Assembly: GCF_000003815.2 (NCBI RefSeq)
Contig: NC_049981.1
Span: forward strand, 11,817,010 to 11,881,009
DNA length: 64,000 bases
From: Branchiostoma floridae
Taxonomy: Eukaryota > Chordata > Leptocardii > Amphioxiformes > Branchiostomatidae
Direction: 5' to 3'
Positions 1 to 12,100 of this stretch are shown here, in pieces. Numbering within the stretch: the first letter of the stretch is position 1; every line of letters begins with the position of its first letter. The notes under the pieces are model-generated. The model had not been told where the DNA came from. It made no database searches and saw nothing but the letters and a program-made list of their open reading frames with translations. Made by a program: the position numbers and the translations under genes.

Positions 1-155
1 AGGAGGAGCTGTTATTTCCTCTGTAGCAGGAGGAGTTGTTGCTTTCTCTGTAGCGGGAGGAGATGTTGCTTCTTCTGAAGTGGATGGAGCTGTTGCCTCC
101 TCTGTAGCAGGAGCGGCCGTTGCTTCTTCTGTAGGAGGAATAGTTGTTGCCTCCC
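1..155 (-). CDS. Start of a PPATEE-type mucin exon (runs off the window)
   Basis: An acceptor CTACAG ends at 156, and the exon opens in phase 1 with EATTIPPTEEATAAPATEEA, continuing in 9-residue units to base 1. Same repeat class and same position after a SEA pair as the 176-codon exon at 28124-28654. The exon and the rest of the gene, including any membrane anchor, lie to the left of the window. Confidence 0.72.
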
Positions 156-3100
156 CTGTAGCAGGACGAGACAGGTAAAAAATTGTACGGGCCTGTTCTC
201 TGTATCATACAAAAACTTTAATCTGATGTAAGTCACTTGTACGTCGGAGATCTGTGAATATAGATAATTCAAAGCTAATGTTCTTACTAGGGTCGTCGAG
301 ATGGAAGAGCGTTCCGTTGAGATCCCCAAACCTCCCCGTCCTATTGGCAGCAATCAACGCGCTGTACTTCTGGATGGCCACAGAGCGGTTCGGCATGAAA
401 ATGAGCAGATCTGCCAAGACGTATCCGTTCTCTTCCCTGAAGTTGGAAACAGGTTTCGGAGATGAATATCTATCTATGCCAAAACGCAGTTGCTCAAGCA
501 ACTAGATATGATTTTGGAAACGGTCAGACGTTTCAGATAGTATCCACTATCTTTTGTCAGTGACACTGAAGTGATCTGAAAGAAGCTGGTCTTTTATACC
601 CTAACTATGAATGACAAATAGACAGTTTTAGATGACTAATAAGAAACATGGAAAGGCAAAGTCAAGCTGAAGACAATTTTCCGATGGGAAGCAAAGCTAA
701 GACATATTTGATGCGAATGGGTCAATTAGCTCCTGTTGTTTTGGTTACCCCATTGTCATTGATGAAAAATAGTGGATACTATCTGAAGCGTCTGACCGTT
801 TCCAAAATCATATCCAGTTGCTTGAGTAACTGCATTATGGCATATCTTACTACCTAGATGTCTAATCTTCATCGGCGAATATCTATCTATCTTTGTTTAG
901 ACCACAGCAAGTAGATATCATGGATGGCAACTTAATGCAACTTAAATGCGAGAGAAAGAAAGAGATGGGTAAAGCAAGATGCACACATTGTCAATCTAGA
1001 CACCTTAAAAGATGTAACAATAATTGCAATGACAAATCATCACTATGACCCAAAAATATTTTATTCCTTTATTCAAAACGTGCAGACAAAAATTGCACTT
1101 GCATGTCAATGGACGTACCAATTTAGAAACTACGTGTCACTACTACAGCTACAGGACACATCTTCCAGAGAACATGAATGAACTACAACAAAATTTGCAA
1201 CTATTCTGTTCTTAAAACATACAACTTCAGGATAGCTTGGCTCGTTTATTTTATCACAGCTGTACGTCTTTGAAATGTAGTCAGCTCTTACGTGAAGTTC
1301 TTGACAAGAGCAACAGAGGCGTCTTCAAGATGTAGTGCCTCCTCCAACACCTAAAGTTGCAGAGACAGATTATTGAAACGAGTCTTATGGACGAAAATGC
1401 ATGCGTTATTTTCATTATAGTTATTTTGTTATCGTAAAAATGGCAGCGAAGTATGATCTTTTAACCATAATAAATTAAAAAAAAACGATTGTAACCCTTT
1501 CCGTCAGAAACGTCTTCCAAACAGCAAGCATAACTTACGTTTAAGTGAACGTCATTGTGTAATTCTTCATAGTCCGGTGAACTGACATTGGCGTAGGCAT
1601 CTCTCCAAGGAGTGTCATATAGATAAAGGATGCCCTCCAGTACAAAATCTAGGAGCAAAAAGATATTATGGTAAGCAAAACTCGTCGACTACAACGAAAG
1701 AAAAAGAAAAATTAACTTAGATGTCACATGTTTGTAAATGTAAGACATGGTAAAGGAAAGGAAAGAAATTTTATTGATCTTTATGTTACAAAACCTGTTA
1801 TGTCATACATTAAGAATAGATCATCAGTCAAAAGGCAGGAACCAACCAAATTGCTCCACTGTAAAAGAGGCGTTGGTAACTGTGAGGTTTCCGAATGATC
1901 CTGAAGACACAGCATTTTGTAAAGTATCGGCCAGGTCATCCAGGTTGTTGGAAGATGTAGCAATTATCAGATCGGCGATAACACTACCTTGTCTGCAGGC
2001 AGAAGTAAAAATAAATACTATTATTTGGTGACATTGGCGTGTTTTAAGAGGCAACGTTTCTTGATAAAAGCATCACTTTGTAAAAGGGATGCAATACCTG
2101 TGTAGAATATTTACTATGGAGCAATGCTTGGTGGTAATTATTGAATATTATCATTATCATCATCGCCGTCGTCGTTGTCGTCATTACTTCTATGAAGTTC
2201 ATGATTTGTTTTCTGTACAACGGCAACATTGCCGATGTTGTAGTATCAAATGCTTGCTTTCAGAACCTACCTTAATGACATCACTGACACGCCAAGCAGG
2301 TCATCGCTGAGATTCCTAAAAGCTTGCCTCGCCTAAAATGGACAATAGTTTGATAAGAAAATATGTAGTAAGGGAACTATTCGAAATTAGTTCAATTCTC
2401 TCTTTATGATTATCCGTTGTCAAAAGTATTTCAACTCATATAACCATTGAAAGAAAACACACTGCACAATGTTGTGACTCACATTTTCCTTGATCTCAGC
2501 CTTAAGTTCTTTGAACTCCTGAGAGCTGTGATTCAGGTACGCTCGTAACCATGGCCGATTGAGTGCTATTTCACTACGCAGTACTTTTCTCACGACACCC
2601 AGGCGGCCTACAGAGATGAAAGATTTGAAAGAATTATGTATGAAAGACAGTCAAACATGTGGTGGCGACCACCTCTGTGTATTTGGTCACATTTCAGTGG
2701 TCCTTGGAATTATTTATCGCACTACCTGAACCATTTAAAGACATGTATATTGCTAAGGTATGACTCAGCAAAGTCGGAATTTACACAGTAGATACTTAAG
2801 TTACTGTACTGTCATTGTTGACGATATTACACATTTTGGCATAAGATAACTGTTTTTAAAGATACAATTATAAAAGTCGAATAAAGAACGTATATGTATG
2901 CAAGGTATGGCATAGGGCACACATTCTATTGTATTCAATATATGATTATGAAGATCGGATGGACGGAAGACTACTTACCTTTAAGAACTTGAACTAAGTC
3001 ATTAGCAAAGTCCTCCCTATTCTGTCTATCAAGGTCAGCCGTTGGTGCAGTTGTTGGAGCAACTGAAAAATGGAATTATTTTGACGTCTTGTAGGCAAGA

Positions 3101-6100
3101 TAGATATAGGACAGAATGCATTAGAAAATAACTTGAAGTGCAGCAGCATACAAATAACAACGAATCAAGTACATAGATTTACATAGAAATAAGAATGGGC
3201 ACAAATAACTGGCACAGGACATGCCTTTATACTGACTATAAGTAAGTAAAAGCTCATTCAATTTAATGAGATGCATATACTTAAAAGTCGTGGCTGTTGC
3301 TTTTTTGTGAAGTTGGCAAAAAGTAGATCCATCTGTTGCTCATTCCTCAACCATCTATCTAAATTTACATATCTGACAATAACGGTCACTAAGCAGGACC
3401 ACATTAAACCAACAGTAAACATTGTCACAAGAGAAGGCAAGGACGCAAATATAGCATTATAATAAAGATCTTGATGACAGACGAAGTATGATTATGAAAT
3501 CCTCCAACCTTCTGGTAGAAGGCACTCTTCTTCAGGCAGAGTTGGACAAATGGAGTCCTGCCAATCCAGACCGAGGGCCAGAGCTCGTTCCCCACATGTA
3601 TCATTTATCTCATAACAAAATGAGCGACATGGAAGTCTGTAAGATAAAATTAAGATGATGTAGTTAAAATCGTGACTCCCTTACATAAAAACTGGAATTA
3701 TGTTATAATGGGAATGTAAGAAACAGATCGAAAGTTTGTCCAAATCCATTTGTAATGTAACTTTTCTTTATCCTACATGCATTTATTGAAGTACGTTAAC
3801 ATATATTGCATCAATCTATAAAGGTAAACTCTACAATGTAGTAAGATTGCACAAAGCTGCTTTCTGGTAAAGAAAACTTTGGTTAACCTGTAAAGAACAA
3901 TCAATATTTGAAAATTTATAACATTTTGCCAAATAATCAATATTCCGCTTTGACATACCTTGATAAAAATCAATTGTGTTATGTTCTACTCACACTTGTC
4001 CTTCAGATGTGCATTTTGGAAACAAAATTGAACACAAGAAGAAATTGAAATCCGGATGACAGTCGCTGATGTTGTCGTATGACGGGAACACTGTTGGGGC
4101 AACTTGGAGAGCAAAGCCATGACTGGGCCACTGGACGAGGTTCGGGAAGGATGTTTGGGAGTACGACAGGTCCATGCATTCGCTGTACAAGATGGGCTCA
4201 CATCCTGCAGATGAAAAGTAATTGACGGGTGAATGAAGCTTCGGGCGATTATCACCCTTGTCATCAATATCAACAGGGTAAAGCAATTATGGCACATGTA
4301 CGCCGTCAACTAAACTAAACACCGAAATCATCTTCTTAAATGAGTAGATGTTGAAGATGTTAACAAAATTTTCTAAATGGCAGAGGTTGGGGAGGACCTC
4401 TTGGTATTGACATTTTGAAGTCATTCAAATCACGTCGTTGGCTCAGAGAATTACGTAATTTGTTGTATTTGACACATGCCAGAGGTTTTGATGCATGTCA
4501 ATTGCATGTCAAGACAGAAATAAAAATGGTAGACAGCTACATACTAGGGGAGGGGGTGATAATGATGGCTTAACTACGCGTTTCAAACAAAGACGAGACA
4601 AGCTAACCTGCTTCTGGAGCAACACAGTCCTGTGGTTCATTGGCTTCGGGAAAACCGAGACAGCCATTTGGATCCCATCTGAGGCCGATCGCATTCGCCC
4701 TGGCTGCGCAAGCAGCGGTGACGTTCTCACAGAACGAGCGGCATGGAAGCCTAGATAAGCACGATAAAGTAGGTGATTAGTAGTAAATCTCATGTGATGG
4801 TCATGCATCCATTGCCGTAACAATACAGTCCTAAACCACATCTTTCGCTCCGGTCGCTCAGTGCCTTATGTGGTTGGTGTAGGGACAGACGATGTCTAAT
4901 GACACCATTAACACCTCAGTGTTTTTAAACTCTACAAGATAAACATAGCATAGAACACAAACAAACAAAAATATCATTAGAAAATTAGAGTTAATAGTAT
5001 GAAAAATCCAAATCCTGTACCTCAATCCTTTTGGTGTACATTCAGAGAAGATCACCGAGCAGAGGTAAAACTCTAAGTCAGGATGGCAGTCTGCGATCTG
5101 GTCAAACGCCTGGAAGGTTCCGGGGGCGATGGAAAGGGCGAGATCTTTGTCCCAGCCGAGCAGATTAGGGTAGGTGGTGAAGTTGTAGGGCATAGCCAAG
5201 CAACGCACAAACTCTATTTCCTCACATCCAGGAGAAACTGAAAAGAATAATTTTCATTACGACTAAACACACTAAAGCGTGTTCTGTTATGAAAACGATA
5301 CCCCTAATGACTGAAACTAAAGCCTTCGACCAAAGTGAAATATTTAAGCAGATCTGGAGAAAGATATAGGTAGATAGAGAAATAGTACTAGTTCGAATCA
5401 TGCACTTTTGCTAATAGCAAAGTCAGTGTAATTTTTGTTTTTACCTTGTCCTTCACACGAGCCGTCCGACAGAGTGACATCATCAACACCCACTTTCCCG
5501 CCAACGGCCACGTACGCGTCCAAAGACACCTGCAATGAAAATAAATGCATCAACCTTCATTCTGTCACAGGGATTGCCATATTAGCTAGTCGCCAATCAT
5601 CATGATAAAAATGATGGTGGCGAAACGAGAATATAGAACTAAGAGCCCAGAAATAGAATTGTGCCAAACTTCAGCGGTTCGCTGCTCCTTGAATGCAAAA
5701 ATCCAAAGTGACATCTGAGACTTAATTTCATCAGCTTTGGTTTGGTAACAGATTTTGATCTAGGTTACTGCCTACCAAAATGTCCTTACCAAATAACATA
5801 GATCTATAATTAAACCTTCTAGCCGAAAAGCGATTACTTTTCTTTGTACAGGTAAATTATTGAGGTAAATAATCTAAATTTAGATTACCTTGAACCATGG
5901 CCATCCTTTGTTGATGTTCAGACTGAGTGATGACCACCCCATTCCATCATCCTCAGATTGTCGCCACGTGAAGAAGATACTATTTCCCGGTCCAGACACG
6001 TACACGGTTAACTTACTGCCGTCACCTCTCAGCCAATAGTCCAACTTCAAGCACTTGTTGTCCGTGTACATGGCCGGGCTTGTTGGCTTTGACGATACTC

Positions 6101-9100
6101 CATCCAAAGAAAAATACATACCTATTGGAATACAATAACCGAACAAGATTGATAGTAATTTGGAGTAGTTGACGTTTATAACATTGCATGTAGATCTCAG
6201 TATAGGGTTAACCACAGTTGTTAGTTGCAATGTGTTAAAAGATGACAATTTCATCGTTAATTCATGGGTTAGTTTATAACAATGTATATGACAATGAATC
6301 GGATCTAAGTATATGACAATGTATCTATTTCATTCTTATGGATCTATTTAGTTTCTTTTATACATATTCATCGTAAGATTACTGATGCAGCAAGTTGGCT
6401 CTCCCTATCATCACAGTGTACTGTAATCAATGATTCTATTGAAGCCATTTGAAGCACTGACCAAATTCAGAGTCGTTTCTTGGTTTCAGCATCTCAACCT
6501 GACTGTAGTTGCCGGCCAGCCACCCACACGAGTCCACATCGAATGAGCAGTCAAATTCTGTAACAGGAATTAGAAATTGTACAAACAACATCATCTGCTA
6601 CAACGACTATTCTATTTGTCTTTGGTAAATGCGTTTCTTAATCATCATCATCATCATCAAATCCATTTGATTGATATCGACTAGAGTAATCCTGAACTTC
6701 GAGGATGTGATGCTAGCGTCATTTTCAGCAGTTTTAGTAAGTTGTAGAATTCAAAGTTTGTCACAACATGTTAACATTCTGAAACTATTGAATTTGATTC
6801 ATCTGAGAATTTTTCAATTCGAACATAACGTAATAAATCAATATATCCGTTTGCAAGATAATTCCATTCAGTAGTAATACAAATTCCACAATACCTTTTA
6901 TCAGCTTGCATGTATCCTTCTGAACAGAATCTGGAAAGATGCCGTCACAGGTGCTCTTTGTAAACTCGAACCCAATCTCTTGTATCTCCGCGGAGCAGGA
7001 TTGTCTGACCTCTTCACACACAGTACGGCATAGGGGCTGGCCCCGCACACCATCCTTGACGCACTCAGGAACCGCCTGTGATGATATATACGTGTTAAAG
7101 GAGCCGTAATCTACATACAGATGGCATTATGAAGACTACATAAAAGTAGTTGAGACACATTTACCGGTACCTGGCGTAATAATGATGGAGCCCTAACCTG
7201 CACTGACTTTTGGGGCTTCCTTATTTCGATAAAAAGGACACCCTGCACTGATTGCAGACTATATTGATAATGGATTTGATATTTGAATGTTTTCAACTGA
7301 TAATTATAGAACTATTTGCATTGCTTTAAAAGTCATTAAGGATGCTAAAGTTGAGGTAAATATACCATATGACAGTATAGGAATTTCACGTATTCGTGGC
7401 ACGCCGTGTCGGCTAGAAGAGACACATTTGCATGTATGTCGGATTCCTCAATCATCGTCACATTCTGCTGCCCAAGGTAGTTTGGAAACGTCGTTCTGTT
7501 GTAGGGAACTTCATTCTGGCAGAACTCAAGCTCCATGGGCACGCACGTATCTGGAAAGAAGGTAAAACTTTCTATTAACACCTTAAGTTATGACTACCCT
7601 TACTAGACTGATCCAAGACAAATTCATCAACAGCCAACATTACTTGATATCACTTAAACGATAGGTTACATAATCACTGACATTATCGAGATATCTTGCT
7701 TAATGTATTTCATATTACAGTATAATTATAATTTCTGCAATTTTTCGTTTTACAGGATACTTACAGTTACTGCATAAAGGCTCGTATTCATCGTCATTAA
7801 ATGGACAGAAGCTGTCTCCATCACAGAACTGCCAAGCACCCACACAGCTTCCAGGAGATCCGTAACATTCGTACGGCCAGTCATCGCTCGTCGCTGTAGG
7901 GAAGGTTATGTTACAGTTTATAGCGTAAAATACAATACAATACAATAGATAATAATAATAATATTTATTGCAAATTCATGCCCAAGGGCTAATTGCAGAC
8001 GAAGAAAAGTAGTGATATACATAAAGCAGAGAAGGAACATCAGATCTATAGATAAATCAAAAGAGAAATAACGTCAAATCTAAATCTAATTCTACTTAGA
8101 CTATTTAGTGGGGTTGTCTTCTTTTCCGTATGCAGTGGAAGATGAATTGTCCAACATTTTTATATATAAAGGGGTTGGACGACTTAAGCAGAAAGATGTT
8201 TTTTGTTGATTGGTGAGGTGAGAAAAGCTTGGGAAAGATTGGTAGATTTTAAGGAAAAGTTTGTTTCTTTCGGAATTCGAAAATACAATCCCTTAGGATA
8301 GTAGTAACGGCACTAATTACAACTTACAACGCCTTTCTGCTTCAAATGAATAACCACGAGATATAATGGAAATGAACAGCAAATTGATACATTGTAACTA
8401 TTTAATAGAAACATAAGAGAATATGATTTGCCTGTTGAATGTATCCAACGTCCATCAGGCCTGACATTTCAAAAGGTGGTATCTCACTGCACTTGGGGCA
8501 CCGGTGCGGCACATTCTAGAAAAAAAATCGGCGAAGATAACACAATAGCGCTGCAGTGAAGGAACCCCGCAGTGCTGCACCGGTGCCCAAAGTGCAGTGA
8601 GATACCACCTGAAAGTGAAACAAAATGGAAACGTTGACGGTACCTTCAGGAGCGATGCAGTCCTCCCCATAGCTACTTGCCGGCAGCGTGGTGCAGCCAG
8701 AAGTGTCCCACGGAATACCAGCGGAAAGGGCGGGCACTGCGCATGCGTTATTTATCTCATCACAGAAAGAACGACAGGGAAACCTAAGAACACGGATAGA
8801 TAAGGGTATCATTTAGATATGTATAGATATATAACATTTTCGTTACACTGGTAGAAAATTTGATTCATCAAAGAGTACAAGAAACTTTTGAGCTTACATT
8901 ATAACGCTTGAACCTATCAAATCCGGCTATCCTCCGCTGGAGGGTTGCAGGAAATAGCAAGCAGAATCATTAAGAAGGCTGAAAATTACGTAGTCCATTA
9001 TCCTGCCATTATACTAAGACTCTGTAATCAATCTTTTGCAAATAAATACGATGCACTTTCATTCACACTCTAGAAATGCAACTTTCTTTAGAACGCATGA

Positions 9101-12100
9101 CTTACTTGACTCCAGTCGCCAGGGTGCAAGATGGAAAGTACAATGAGCACAGAAAGACGTCCAAGTCCTTGTGGCAGTCAGAAATCTGGTCCAGAGCTCC
9201 AAATATCAATGTCGCATTCGCCACGGCGTCTTCTGGTCCCTGCCAGCCGAGCCAGTTCGGGAAGGACGTGCCGGAGTAGGACATGTTTTGACAACGGTCG
9301 AACGGTATTGGTACGCACTCCAACGGTCCTATAAAAGTGTAGAAAGCAGGCAAAGCAAGACAGTCAGGATAGATCTGTATGCACGTTGCTATATACAATA
9401 GAGAAAATCTGAATGATTTATAGCTGAAGTGAACAAGTGAAGAAAATAATGAAATTGCTTGGTATGCATAACTTAATCATGTTTAAGAATGGGTATAATC
9501 AATTATGAATGTAAAGATCTCAAAAGTTAGTGCTGGCGAATTCTAAACTTGAGCAAAATTTTAAGAAAGGGTAACGGTACCTTCAGGAACGATGCATCCT
9601 TCTTCATAGCTGCTTGCAGGAAGATTGGCACAGCCGGCAATGTCCCATGGGATACCAGAGGTAAGGGCATCTACTGCGCACGCGCTGTTTACCTCATCAC
9701 AGAAAGAACGACAAGGGAATCTGAGGAAGAAGGTGTTCGTTAACAGCTTGTCATTTCTACAGACGAAAATTTCATTACTACAGAAGAAAATCAGAGTTAT
9801 TGCAAAGCTTAACTTGGCGCATTTTGCATTCTGACATATTGCGAAAGTACACCTTCGATTTGTACGACGTCTTTACGACTTACTTGGGCCCAGTCTCTGT
9901 GCACGATGGGAAGTACAGTGAGCACAGGAACAAGTCCAAGTCCTTGTGACAGTCAGAAATCTGGTCCAGAGCTCCAAATATCAATGTCGCATTGGCCACG
10001 GCGTCTTCTGGTCCCTGCCAGCCGAGCCAGTTCGGGAAGGACGTTTCGGAGTAGGACATGTTCTGACAACGGTCGAACGGTATTGGTTGGCAATCTGGGG
10101 GTGCTGTGAGGAGAGACGCCACAGTGTTATTCACAAAAAGGTAGACGTGATATTAAAAACTTTGATCAACGCTACAGGAAAACATTGAGTTGGTTATACA
10201 TTGGTCCTACCTTCTGGTAGAAGGCACTCCTCTTCAGGAAGAGTTGGACAAATGGAGTCCTGCCAGTCCAGACCGAGGATCAGAGCTCGTTCCCCACATG
10301 TCTCATTTATCTCATAACAAAATGAGCGACATGGAAGTCTGTAAGATAAAAAAAGCATTAATCATGATAATTAGTGTTTTGAAATGTTTGCCTCCTTTGC
10401 ATTGAGATAATCGAAATGATACTACAATGTTAATGATTGTGAGACACACAAAGATTTAGAGTGGCGATGAGGACATTCTTAGATCTGTCAGGTGCAATTC
10501 GCATTAAATCAATATAAACAATAAATAATCAGCGCTGGTAGGGTTCCATTAAAACCAATGACGTGTTAACGATAGTACTCACAGTTGTCCTTCAGATGTG
10601 CATTGGGGGAATAAAATTGAACACAAGAAGAAATTGAAGTCCGGATGACAGTCACTGATGTTATCGTATGACGGAAACACTGTCGGGGCTGCTTGAAGAG
10701 CAAAACCTTGACTGGGCCACTGGACGAGGTTCGGGAAGGATGTTTGGGAGTACGACAGACCCATACAACGGCTGTACCGGATGGGCTCACATTCTAAAGT
10801 AAAGACAGAAAAGAACATTGGCTTATAGATGATAAAGCTTAATGACGTAAGTAATATATGTAAGAATATTTTGCAACCCTATTATCGGAAACCTTTGTCG
10901 TCCACTGAAGGTGAAATTTAAGTAGATAGGTTTTAGAATTATAAGACTTTCCGTGAAAATACAAATAACATAATCTACCCAAATGCAACATAGTATTTAA
11001 GTTTAGAGTAAGATGTTTGATGAAATTGTGAAATGTTTTCTTCAAATCATATATTGAAGCCAACCTACGTGATACACGTATTCAAGACATATTGGTAATG
11101 GTGAATAGATGTGTTTAATCCAAAGATGTGAATATTTAGGAGTTCTTTTTGAAGATATCTACCTGGTTCTATGACCTGAACGCAGGTGGGATCGTCGTCC
11201 TGGTGTGGAAATACGTCGCATGAAAATGGCAAACCTAATCCAACCGGCGTGCAGCTGGCGTTGATTTCCTCGCAGACACTCCTGCACAACTGTATCTGCA
11301 ATTTTGCATTAGTGTCACATGTAAAAAATGTGACTGTGCATCACTAATAATGTTGTATACAGGTTAGACTAGCACCCGTGACACCTGTTTTTGCTTTCGT
11401 CCTGCATGTGAATCTTTCTTCTAAGTGTATTTCTAAACTTTTTTTACTCACAGTACCATGTTCTATTCCGCATTAGACAGTCTATGAATTGCTGATGACA
11501 TACAATATGTTCACCAGATATGAGATGATTAATGCACCTTAGAATAGATACAAATTAATACAATACATAAATCTGGTCGTCGACAGCTGCACACTCACAC
11601 AATTATTCCTTAGCAAGAGCCTTTTCTCTTACCTGCGTGTCGTTCTCGCACTGAGGCACAAACATCCTACAAAAGACTGTACGGACGTTTGAGTAGCAGC
11701 TTGCTGAAATGTTGCCAAGTATTGATCCGAAATTGTTGAACTCTCTAGATGATACAATCTCCAGATATGAAAAATGTCCAAAGGAGTTGGGGTATGATAC
11801 AGTATTGTATCCGGTTAGAGGTTCGCATACAGACCGAAATTCCGTTGGCATTGGTTCACATACTCCTGTAGAACAGATATGTCCAGGGAAAAACATTGCA
11901 AAGATCAATAAACAATGATTATCGCTCTGTAAACAACTTAAGCTTGAAAAAATATAACTACCTTTTAAAAGTGGAGACATTAAAACGACGACGAAATTAT
12001 AGTTGGGTCCTTTGTATATTCTGAAGAATAGCTTGCAGTACCATCAGAGATGCTTTGGATAGATAAAATAGTTGTTGACGAAGGTCGAAGCCGCATATAC

